Positions 54,765-64,000 of a stretch of DNA of 64,000 nt are shown here, one piece after another. A program made the translations under genes and the position numbers. The DNA is from Fragum whitleyi (lineage: Eukaryota; Mollusca; Bivalvia; Cardiida; Cardiidae): contig OX411559.1 of assembly GCA_948146395.1 (NCBI GenBank), forward strand, positions 3,396,501 to 3,460,500. Reading direction: 5' to 3'. The notes beneath the pieces are model-generated. The model ran no database searches and was not told the DNA's origin. It was given only the letters and a program-made list of their open reading frames with translations. Positions within the stretch are counted from its first letter, which is position 1, and every line of letters begins with the position of its first letter.

Positions 54765-55589
54765 AGGTTAGAGAATCGCCATGCGTTCAGGACCAAAGCA
54801 TTTTCGAATGTTTATAGCGTTAGTAACACTATAAAAAATATGGAGCATATCGCAAGACAGATTTCAAACATTTTATAGTTAAATGCTTTATGATATTAGT
54901 TTTAATTTTAACTACGAAAATGTTGTCTTGTATATATTAATTAAAGTCTTAAGATTTAATCAAAAGGAGACCGGTCTTTGCTTAGGGGAATGAGGTAGTT
55001 TCATAAGAAAGAAAGAAAATAACTCAATTATATATCATTATTTGCGTTCTCTCATGCGAAAAAATACAAATGATTGACCGATAAATAGCCTAGAAGCATT
55101 TGGTTGCTACATCATTTTATGCATATGAATAACACAATTGCCGAAATTACCCTTTCTGTATTATTATTATCTATATACACTCAGCGCAAAAAAAGAAATA
55201 CATGTGGATAGACGAGTAAGATATTGATTTCTGAACAATTTAAGAATAATTATGGATTTGCTTTGGATACAATTAACTTCATCGTGTAACCGATTTTGGA
55301 TTGATTATTCGAAGAAGAAGAGGGGATTAATTGCTTAGCGCATTTCGGTCGGTCGCTTGGTAGGTCGGTCTGTAGGTTCTTTTGTAGTCCTTTTTTTGTC
55401 CGGAACATATCTCAGAAATTTAGCAAGCTAGAAACACGAAACTTTACAAGTGGATAGATCTCGTTGAGGAGAAGCACAGTATACACGAACCATAACTTTA
55501 ATAATCACATTCTCTGAGTTATTAACCTTTTTTGATTGACAAAGATTATGTCATTGACCTGCTCTTATGGGGCATAATGTTTTATAAAC
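54765..55589. other. No supported gene
   Basis: CATGCGTTCAGGACC at 54781 is an end fragment of the CCTGCGTTCAGGAT MITE. CGGTCGGTCGCTTGGTAGGT near 55348 is a short GGTCG-rich run. Nothing else seen. Confidence 0.4.
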
Positions 55590-55955
55590 ATCTCTTGTTT
55601 CAGAATGATATTGATAGGGTATGTAGAATGACAATTAAGAGCGAAAATACAATATCGCTAATTTCGTTCAAATTAACGATGCTGTATTACCTCCCCTCGG
55701 AAAAAGATCTACTCACTTTAAAATTTGTGTGTCTTCACGTACCAATCAAACGATTTAAAATCGAAAATCTGGAATGTTTGGATCGATTTCGGTGAAAAGT
55801 TGATCGTTTTGTACGATTTCGGTTTGTTTTTAACGTTTTCGGGACGTTTAAGAGTATTTTGACAAGTGGTTTAAATGTATTTAATGGAGCGCGGAGTAAG
55901 CGATTTAAGAGAAAATTGTTGGAGGTGAATATCTATTTCACGATTTTGTTAACTA
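55590..55955 (+). repeat. Common ~400-base MITE, copy i (diverged)
   Basis: ACAATATCGCTAATTTCGTT, TGTATTACCTCCCCTCGG, GTATTTAATGGAGCGCGGAG, TAAGCGATTTAAGAG and TATTTCACGATTTTGTTAAC. The 5' part is degraded; the frames 55532-55795 and 55859-56065 cross it. Confidence 0.65.
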
Positions 55956-56045
55956 AGCAAGCATTCCACTTTATTGGCTATTCTCAGCCAATTAGCCTGT
56001 TTTTGTTCCCCTCAATGTCTTTCCATCTCTATAGAAGACGTGTTC

Positions 56046-56145
56046 TTAAGGTAGTCGACCCATAATAGTGCGACAACATTTCGAAACTCGTGATCTTTCA
56101 CTATGTTGACCGAGGTTTCCCAAAGAAATCATTTGGAAACTGCAC
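56046..56145 (+). repeat. Dispersed repeat, inverse partner of 17742-17842
   Basis: AAGGTAGTCGACCCATAATA, GACAACATTTCGAAACTCG and GAGGTTTCCCAAAGAAATCA. Confidence 0.65.
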
Positions 56146-56309
56146 AAATATGTCATAATAACTCATGTCGAGACACAAACATTATTGTCTCTTTGGGCAA
56201 CTTCGAAGATAAGAAAGCACGTTAAGTTGTAGTCGGATAATGTATTCAGATTTATTGTGGACTCATATTTCAGAGCCTAGTTGTCTAATTGGTGATTAAA
56301 TTCAATACA

Positions 56310-56480
56310 GCTAGTAACACCGTGAAATTGACAAAATGAATAGTTTTGGATTTTTTTTTTGGAATTATATTGAGTGAGTGTGCGGAGCAAGATTTAATGA
56401 AACTTAGGGGAGGTAACACAATATTGCATATTTTTGTCCAAATTGGACGAAATTGTCTGTAATTTATTAACTCCCTTTAG
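56310..56480 (+). repeat. Common ~400-base MITE, copy j (5' half)
   Basis: AGTAACACCGTGAAATTGAC, AAAATGAATAGTTTTGG, GAGTGAGTGTGCGGAGCAAG, GGGGAGGTAACACAATATTG and TTATTAACTCCCTTTAG; the 3' half is absent. Confidence 0.7.
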
Positions 56481-56759
56481 AATAATGTTCTTTTCTTTAG
56501 AAAAGACTAGTGTGTCTTTGCAGACGCTCCCAAATCAATACCAGCTGATAAACAACAGATCCATTGGCCCTTTAGCGCCCATCTACGGAATTTCGTTGAC
56601 AAAGGTGGAATAGTGTCAACACCACTTATTTGAAATTCACGACTGGCTCAACAAAAGTCCAAGATATCAAAAAGATAAACATTCCGTTTACATTTCAAGA
56701 CAGTTGGGTCAAATATGTTGCCTCTAAAGTACTAAAAGAATTTCAAGATAAGAAAAGGT
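56481..56759. other. No feature seen
   Basis: Short spacer before the next array; its last part resembles decayed array sequence (ATGTTGCCTCTAAAGTAC). Confidence 0.35.
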
Positions 56760-57612
56760 GTCCTAGTTTTATACCCCAATTCGAACTTGTCTAAGAATCT
56801 GACAATATTTTCAAGCAAGTATATGTCTTTTAGTGTCCAAACAAGGATTTTCCTCAATTTGAACCAATGACCTCATTTTTTGACTCTCCTCACCCATTTT
56901 TGAACTTGACTGAGATTTTATGGAGACGTTCTGGCCAAGTTTCAAGACATTTGAGTAAAAAATGTGGCCTCAAGAGTGCGAACAAGGTTCTTCTAAGAAT
57001 TGACCCTTTGATCCCATTTTGACCCCACTTGACCAAATTTCACACTTGACCGAGATTAGATGAAGACAAACATTCTGACCAAGTCTCAAGACATTTGTGC
57101 CAAAAAGTGGCCTCAAGAGTGCACACAAGATCTTTTTCTAAGATTTGACCCTTTGTCCGATTTTTGAACCAACCTGACCCAATTTCAAACTCGACCTAGT
57201 TTTACGGCGACAAACGTTCTTACCTAGAAACAAGCCATTTGGGCCAAGAAATGTAGCCGCTAGATTGCACACAAGTTTTTTCTAAGATCTGACCCCTTGA
57301 TCCCATTTTTGACCCCACTTGACAAATTTCGAACTTGGCCGAGATTTGATGGAGACAAACATTCTGACCAATTTCCAAGCTATTTTGGTAAAATGTGGCT
57401 TTTAGAGTGCACACAAGGTTTCTCTAAGATTTTACCCCTGATCCCATTTTTGACCCGTCTTGACCCAATTTCGAACTTGACCGAGTTTTGATGGAGACAA
57501 ACATTCTGACCAAGTTTCAAGACATTTGGGAAAAATATGGCCTCTAGAGTGCACACAAGATGTTGACGGACGACCGGGTGACGGACGACGGACACAGCTC
57601 GATCACAACTGC
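56760..57612. repeat. Pearl-like tandem array, ~143-base units
   Basis: TCTAAGAWTTGACCC-like starts fall at 56994, 57137, 57281 and 57423 (steps 142-144), with one or two decayed units before. Units contain TTGATCCCATTTTTGACCCC, AATTTCGAACTTGACCGAG, GGAGACAAACATTCTGACCA, AGTTTCAAGACATTTGGG and GTGGCCTCWAGAGTGCACAC. The tail is GACGGACGACCGGGTGACGG then CACAGCTCGATCAC. The frames 57220-57706 are read from the array. Confidence 0.9.
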
Positions 57613-57659
57613 CCACCAAAAAGAAAAAAATGGGAATAATTGTTTGATTTGAATCAAGA

Positions 57660-57850
57660 ATTGAAACATTGTGAACGATTCTTGAGTTTAATGGGAGGTA
57701 ATCCAATATCGCAATTTTTAGTTTTGGATGACCAATTTATTGGGTCGTTTGAGTGAGTGTTTGGAAAGAATTAATGGATCGATGAGTGAACGATTTAGAA
57801 TGTTTTTGTTTGAGATGAATGTCATTTTCACGAAGTTACTTACTGTATCG
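57660..57850 (+). repeat. Common ~400-base MITE, copy k (partial)
   Basis: GAGTTTAATGGGAGGTAATC, CAATATCGCAATTTTTAG, GGGTCGTTTGAGTGAGTG, AATTAATGGATCGATGAGTG and GAGATGAATGTCATTTTCAC; the middle is deleted. Confidence 0.75.
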
Positions 57851-58460
57851 TTGGCATACAACTTATTTATATGAAGAAAAGTCTGACATTTTGTGGTCTG
57901 GAAAAGTGAAGAAAAGCACGAAAGGTCATTTATAACTTTCTGACATTTTCTGTCTACAAATATTGCTCTCTCACAATTTCTCGGACCTAGACGATAATAA
58001 CATCATCGACAGCAACGTTTACCGTTCCCATGAGTACTGGTTTCCTGCCTTATTTAATTATACGGGTACCAAAAATGGTAGTTAACACACGGCTACTCGA
58101 GACGTTGCTATTCCCGAGGGTGCACGAAGAATATCGACATTTCTCCGGAAACAAAGTCCGAATGCTGCGATAAATTTGTCAGAAAATTGAATGTGTCTTA
58201 CGAAAAAGAGGAATATTCAAATTGAGTCCGTCTCATGCATAGAAATGTCTTTGAAACCATCTAAATGTCTTTTCAAATATTGAATAATCGGAACGCAGAA
58301 ATGTTTGCTTATTCATACGAAAATGGCGATTTCCTTATCAAGTCTTATCTGATGGAGTTTAAGAAAAAAATTTTATCCTGTCTTAAATGTTCTCAGTATT
58401 GTTTTGTTTTTTCCCCTTCATATTCGGATAATTGTAAAATCAGTTTTTATCGTTAAATAT
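57851..58460. other. No supported gene
   Basis: The frame 58265-58456 is domainless. Nothing else seen. Confidence 0.4.
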
Positions 58461-58720
58461 AGACCCGTCACACGAAAAGGGACCATCTGGGTAGTGCGTA
58501 AAGAGTCGATCCTAGTCAGACTGCGCCGCCTGCGCATACTGACTAGGGTCGAAACTTTTTGCAATCAAATAATTTTCTGAATCTAGAATAATCATTCTAC
58601 CTTCCTGTGAAAGGATTTTGGAAATACGACCCCTTGTTGGCATGTACTAGAACTAATCTCTTTTTTTTAATTTATATTTTGTGGAGTTCCAATGGTCCCT
58701 TTTCGCGTGACGGGTCACAG
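58461..58720. repeat. MITE 'GTGACCCGTCACGCG', copy 5
   Basis: GACCCGTCACACGAAAAGGG and ACCATCTGGGTAGTGCGTAA at the left; CCAATGGTCCCTTTTCGCGT and GACGGGTCACAGA at the right. Internal CTAGTCAGACTGCGCCGCCT ... CATACTGACTAGGGTCG palindrome. Confidence 0.85.
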
Positions 58721-59035
58721 ATTGATTTTTTTATATCGGCAGGATGATGGAGTTTTCAGGATCACGTTTCAAAAATACTGTTTTTTACGTTATGGCTGTG
58801 TTTATAGGTCACAGCATATGTGTGTTTCCGTTTATTAACTTTTTTCGTCCCTACCTTGGCATTTATGCTCAAATGAGCGACACATTTAAAAGAGTGTCAG
58901 TCGTTACGAGGGTTAGTGCAAGGATACATGACGGAACTACTGCTAAAATCCGCGATGGTTCTTTAACGTGCTCGGTGTACAGCATCGTAACACGGGGCTT
59001 CAGTTAAACTTTTCACCCGAAAGACATTTAATTTC
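58721..59035 (+). other. Open frame in probable repeat
   Basis: The frame 58744-59007 (87 codons, hydrophobic N-terminus FYVMAVFIGHSICVFPFI) is one of the cleaner ones in this part, but its end lies in sequence (TTTAACGTGCTCGGTGTACA then GCATCGTAACACGGGG) that continues into the B-box-bearing segment after it and looks like a dispersed repeat. It is not accepted as a gene. Confidence 0.25.
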
Positions 59036-59112
59036 TTAGTGTGCCAGCCCGGGAATCGAACCGACGATCATAGCATATAGGCCATTATGATATTTACACC
59101 GACTTTCCTGTA
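59036..59112 (-). repeat. Sequence with tRNA-like B box
   Basis: The minus strand reads GGTTCGATTCCCGGGCTGGC at about 59043-59062, a standard internal B box, but I could not fold an A box or cloverleaf around it. It is probably part of a tRNA-derived or other dispersed repeat. Confidence 0.4.
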
Positions 59113-59149
59113 CAGTAACCTTTAAATACTTTAAATAGTCTATTTCGTC

Positions 59150-59620
59150 GTTGCATTTATTCAAGGAATACTTTCATTTTTGCGTTGATATGTCCACGAA
59201 TAAAGTCTGGCGAGGGAGGAGTTACATGCAAAATGTAAAATCCGAGGGCGAAGCCCGAGGATTTTGCTTTGCGTTTAATCCCTCACCTACATTGATGATA
59301 AAACTCCTCCCCACACCAACTCAAAAAATGAACTTATATCAATTAAAGCACGATCACAGTTCTGAAAATAAGTTGTATTACCTATTTCCGGTCGTAATAT
59401 AGTTTTTTTTTTTTCAAACATTTTATCTGGCTGTAAAATTAATGAACAAGTAGGACCTAATGATAAAGACGTTCGGAGAAATTAACAGAAAACGAAGCGC
59501 GTCATTTAGCACGTGGGTTTTATGACGTCAAAACCATCAACGTTCCCGCTAAAGATAATGTTGAGCTTGATAAATGGGAGGAGCTATCTGTGTTCACAGT
59601 CAAAACACATAAAATATGAA
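59150..59620. repeat. Decayed foldback region
   Basis: It contains the hairpin AAAATCCGAGGGCGAAGCCC / GAGGATTTT (59236-59266). GCGCGTCATTTAGCACGTGG and TATGACGTCAAAACCATCAA at 59497 match GCGCGTCATTTGATGCGTGC and ATGACATCAAACATCAAC at 63497, and loosely the core of 31608-32015. Confidence 0.5.
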
Positions 59621-61764
59621 TTTTATTGCGAATAAAGTTCTATGCAGGTTCTCCTTAATTCATATGTGAGTTTTAGGCTATCTTGTAATAATTGGAAGTA
59701 TTTATAAGTGGTTATTTTGGAGCCTACTAAATGGTTCATTTCAACTAACTTTGGAATAAGTCTCCGTCAAAGCACCAAAACGTCCTCAATATCTTGTCTT
59801 TACATATACGCATCAATTCAGTGACCACATCGCTCCCACTGCCTCAATTTAAGTAAATTTGGTTTCGCCATAATTTTAAGGTTATATGTTTGAAGCCCGA
59901 CCTAGACGAACGTATCGCCGTTATTTCAACTAATGCTATCATTTATGTTTTACATCAATTTTGAAAATAACTTTTCCTTGAAAGTTAAGAAAACACTACT
60001 AAAAATGTATTCCTATGAAATTTAAATCGTATCAGTGCGACATTTCTTTTGTGGCTCAGTATACAATTATATTTAAAAAAAAAACCTCTCCAAATTACGC
60101 CAAGGATAATCTACGCCTTAACAGCATTCGGAACACCACTCGGCCAATCTTACGTCTAGTTTTATTGTAGTTTACGGAAATGGCCGAGGAATGTTCGGAA
60201 TAGCCCGGCCAGGTTATTATTAACACAGAATAAGTCGATATACGGCGAATAAATACAAAGTATCCTGTGATCGAAGCGTTATTGAAAAATTGCCAGATAA
60301 TCAAGTAGAATAAATGAATTACACAGAAGGAGGTAATTCCATTCCACTTCTATTGATGAAGAGAAAATGAGGAACAAATAGAATTATTCCAACATTTTTG
60401 GCTTAATCGTAATTAGCGGCTACGTCATTGGCACAAATTGTAACCTAATTTCTTGGCGTAGTAATATATTTGTCAACAATATAAAGAAAATAGTACGGTG
60501 GTAATTTTACATTGACTTGAAAGCAAAGGCATTTTGTTTCTTCGGATGGGTTAATGAGGTTGACTTAATATTTAAATGATTCGCACCATGTGTGCATTTA
60601 GACAAGATATCGGGAAGAATAGTTTTGTGCCTTAAAACATATTTTCTCGTCAATGTTGGGAAAATTTTCATGACATAGAATATAGAACATTTTAATGCAT
60701 AATAAGGCCACCGGCCCATACACACAAGTACAATCATATCATAGACAAAATTCTAAGAGATATTTCTAAGCCAATGCCAAAGTGAACCAAATTTGTTTCG
60801 CTTTTAAAATATTTGAGGTTAACCGTTTAATTGTCTTTCAATTTGTAGGTTTACGTTAAGAAAATATTATAATTTATAAAATGTTATATTGAGCATTTAA
60901 ATGTTATTATTACTGTTTCTGAATGTTGAAGTAGTGTACCTTTTTATTTCAATTAGTAAAATATACGCGTGATCAAAATGTATCCCATTCCTGGCTATTG
61001 ATGTAGTCTTATCTTACTTTAAATGAATAATACAGATGCTTTGCCGAATCGTGATGATTACTCTTAAGCGGGACCAGATGAAATTGATCTTTTTAAACAC
61101 TGTCATTTTATTCTATTTTTCAAATTTTTGAAATCAAAGGAATTTGGGTGAATATGGTCTGGTTCAGTTCATGAATATGCAAAGTGTTTCTATAAACAGA
61201 CTGTCTGATATCAATTTATGTTATCAGACAAGTGATATCAATCATAACATGCTTCATTGTATGATGTTATGCACATACCGCTGGGTCAGCTCAAAACTAT
61301 TGTAAGTGCATATAAAAAGTAAGGATTATGAAACAATCATATGTTTTTTTGCGATAGAGGTTATTATGTAAAATCTTTTTGACAGAAAAAAAAGGGTTAT
61401 GAATCAACCACCTGTGGTATGAATGAATTATTCATAATCAACGTTAGTCTGCTATTTTCATTTAACCAGAAGAATAATTAACATAAGATAACATCAATAT
61501 ATTCACCAAGACAGGTAATTCTGGATTTCAGATTCACATCTCAGACTTGAACATCAAATCAACAACGCCCTGTTTTATGTGCGTTTTGTTGAAAATATAT
61601 AGGCTTACCAGAACTGTACAGTTTGTTATCTAGGTCAAGGTAAAAACATCGTTAGAAATGAGGAAAAATAATGCAAGTAAGACTTTTTCCCTTTCGCCTA
61701 CGATTGAAGTACAAGCAGCAAAAAACATATTTGCGACGGATAACAAGCTAGTTGTCGGCGTAGT
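59621..61764. other. 2.1 kb without supported gene
   Basis: The only structure noticed is a hairpin-like pair, CATTCGGAACACCACTCGGC / GGCCGAGGAATGTTCGGAAT, at 60124-60202. The frames 60095-60304 and 60507-60737 are domainless. A further upstream exon of gene 2 could be here but was not found. Confidence 0.4.
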
Positions 61765-62175
61765 ACAGTTTACAACATCGTTCTATTGACAGAATTAATG
61801 ATTTTAGAATGAAATTGAATGAGTGCAATGAGTGGTTTTGAATGAAATTTACGGAAGGTAATCCAATATTGCTAATTTTGAAATTAGCGATATTTATTAT
61901 CTCCCTTTAAAAATGAATATACCTTCTATAAATAGCTTTATACTTCTTCAAGAACTAATCAGACACAAATTCAATAAATTCAGTGAAATCGCGATTTTTC
62001 TAGCTATTTTTATTTTGGATTTAGTTGTAGACCTTATCTTTCTAGTCTTTTGGGGGAGTTTTTGAATGGTGTGAGAGAGTGTTGTGGAATGAATGAATGG
62101 ATCGCTGAGTGAGCGAATTATAACGTTTTTTTATTGAGATAAATGTCAATTTCACAATGCTGTTATGGTCTGTAA
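61765..62175 (+). repeat. Common ~400-base MITE, copy l (near full length)
   Basis: TTTACAACATCGTTCTATTG, GAAATTGAATGAGTG, GGAAGGTAATCCAATATTGC, TTAGCGATATTTATTATCTC, CTATAAATAGCTTTATACTT, TTTCTAGCTATTTTTATTTT, GAATGAATGGATCGCTGAGT and AAATGTCAATTTCACAATGC. Confidence 0.85.
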
Positions 62176-63189
62176 TAATCAAAGACTTTTCCTTCACTAT
62201 ATTAATGTGTCTACAATATTCTAAGCCCGTTTTTCGTCTTATGGAAGTTTTTGTTTGACTTTTTTATCTTCTTTTTTTAATCATGGGTTCACCGATCCGA
62301 TTTCACATTTTGCAATTCGCCGATCGTTATCGTTATCTACCAAATCATAACTCGGTACGAGAAGGCAAAATGAAAATCATTTAATTTGGCATTTTGTTGC
62401 CTACAGTGTCAATCTAAGTGTCAGTAAACCATAATTTTGCAAAAGAAAATGTTCTCGCGTATAATTACATTTTGTCCGCCATCTTGCCTATGTCTACACA
62501 GTAGTCAAAAAGTGCGATACGGTTCCCCGTATGCGACTGTGTTCAAATGGTTTCGGACCGTTTTGAACTCTTTAGGTGAGTGGAAAGAATGCTATGAATA
62601 TCCGGAGGTCCGGGATCCGAAATTGTCAAATTTAGATTATAAAAGAAATTATAAAAATAAAAGATATTGTTAATAAGTTGTTATTTATAACAACTTATTA
62701 ATACTATCGTTTATGTTTATGTTAATACATTTATTCAAAGTAATACAACAGAATAATAGCTTAATTCTCAAGTTGAATTTTGTCGAAAATTTTAATGAGA
62801 AAAGTCATTACAATTTTTGGCCCTGTACGTCTTTTTTTTACAAAAGTTTTTGTATTCGATGAGCGTCTATTTCGCTATTACATCAACAGTATACAAATCG
62901 CACAGATATATTTGCCAGCTTCAATGCCTGGGTCGGTTTTCCCATTTGTCAGCTTGTCAGAAGTTTTGTCTAGAATTTGGCAGACATGTTTTGTTTATTC
63001 CCGGATAAATCTGCCGTCGATTGAGTTTTGACATGCACTCTCTCCCAAGATATAGGCCGCAAAGTTTGACCTGACTCAAGGCTTATACTTATCCTGCCCC
63101 GCGACCATGGGTCGCAACATTCCAAACATTGCTCGAACTTTTCCTGAAACTGCAAAGTAGCTCGGACATAAATGTTATAATTTTGGGTC
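62176..63189. other. No supported gene
   Basis: Short frames (62437-62673, 62780-63031, 62817-63008, 62970-63155) lack domains. AATAAGTTGTTATTTATAAC then AACTTATTAATA at 62671-62703 is a small palindrome. Confidence 0.4.
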
Positions 63190-63888
63190 AGTTTTTAGGT
63201 AATTCGGCTCCTGGTGGTACTTTTGTTGATACGTTTGAAGAACATCAAATTCCTTTAATGATTTCCGATCGTCTGAGGAGGTAGGTCTTTTTTGGCATGT
63301 TATAATTTGAAAGCAAAACGCAGCATTTTGTTTTCAAATTATAATATGCCCAATTTTGACCTTATGTTGATTTTTTTGCAACGTCGTCTTAGTTTATGTT
63401 TGTGAGGTCAAATCAATCCATACAATTTCCTCAATCGGGAACCCTCGGCGATTCTACGGAATAGACCTCGGGAATAAAAAGGGCACAGCCATGAGAGCGC
63501 GTCATTTGATGCGTGCTTACATGACATCAAACATCAACTATCCTGCTAAGGATGACGTTGCATAAAGCAAAATCAACGAAGGGATAAAAGTGGACATATT
63601 ATAAATTGATAACAAAACGCAGTGTTTGACTGCGTTTTGTCACCAAATTATATTATGCCCAAAAGATCTCCACGGACGATCGTAAAACACTAACAAAATG
63701 TGTTATTTTTTCAAGACAATTAATGGCCAAAGTACCACCAGAAACCGAATTACCTAAAAAAAAAAACAAAAAAACCAAAATTACTGCACTTACGTCCGAG
63801 GTACTTTCCAGCTTACGGAAAAGTCCAAGTGATGTTCCGATTGCAATTTCCTAGGTCTATTCCGTAGAATCGCCGAGGGTTCCCGAGT
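63190..63888. repeat. Two interlocked inverted repeats with internal hairpins
   Basis: Pair 1: AGGTAATTCGGCTCCTGGTG then GTACTTT (63197-63224) with AAAGTACCACCAGAAACCGA then ATTACCT (63729-63755). Pair 2: a perfect 34-base inverted repeat, 63435-63468 with 63853-63886, starting TCGGGAACCCTCGGCG. The order is L1-L2-R1-R2, so the pairs cross rather than nest. Two related hairpins with AACGCAG at the tip lie at 63291-63352 (TTATAATTTGAAAGCAAAAC) and 63590-63658 (TTATAAATTGATAACAAAAC). Confidence 0.85.
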
Positions 63889-64000
63889 TTGGTGGCAAAA
63901 GATTCACGAAAATAGATCCACGCTTTGCTCGTGAATGCACGTCCAAAGTGCGATACTAATTCTAAAGGATTTCAAGGATGTGTTCAATTTACATGCGGGG
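63889..64000. other. Window end, nothing seen
   Basis: No feature recognised in the last 110 bases. Confidence 0.4.

Noticed and set aside
57220..57706. Several similar frames as a repeat-containing protein
   Set aside because: They are read from the ~143-base tandem array, in different frames and on both strands.
58744..59007. 87-codon frame with hydrophobic N-terminus as a membrane protein gene
   Set aside because: Its 3' end runs into probable dispersed repeat sequence and no further exon or conserved motif supports it.

Overview
This 64 kb window looks like nuclear DNA of an invertebrate animal, most likely a bivalve mollusc. It is AT-rich, has very low coding density, and its real coding sequence lies in short exons with GT-AG splice sites and introns from under 100 bases (one tentative case) to about 10 kb. 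It is packed with short non-autonomous mobile elements, including several arrays of 143-157 base tandem repeats ending in GACGGA-type microsatellites, an architecture known from bivalve 'pearl'/Helentron-associated elements. The species cannot be fixed from sequence alone. There is no operon structure, rRNA cluster or CRISPR array.

Two multi-exon genes, both on the minus strand, are supported. (1) At 12093-17467 (possibly to 17545) are four well-supported exons of a copine/vWA-domain protein of the RGLG type. Exon phases join without conflict and the vWA metal-site (MIDAS) residues are present. The gene stops without a RING finger and its 5' end is not found. The first part of its last exon, with the splice acceptor, is repeated twice more in tandem just upstream. 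(2) At 41990-52897 are two in-phase exons of an unrecognised protein: a basic and acidic low-complexity N-terminal part, an Asn/Lys-rich middle and a C-terminal hydrophobic hairpin. A 9.8 kb intron separates the exons and carries a 4.25 kb foldback element.

The rest is repeats. From left to right: a 1.6 kb element with perfect 26-base terminal inverted repeats (40-1660); a pearl-like element with seven copies of a 156-base unit (2119-3386); a mariner-like MITE (3784-4788); a dead APE-type LINE (5127-7850) with a candidate LINE tail at 9198-9387; then a dense mosaic of MITE families. The commonest MITE is about 400 bases long and occurs at least 12 times in both orientations. Others occur 2-6 times. 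Several are nested, which gives relative insertion ages. The last 700 bases hold two interlocked inverted repeats.

Repeat boundaries were placed by eye from matches between copies in this window and are approximate unless stated as exact. No database search was possible, so family names rest on motif recognition.
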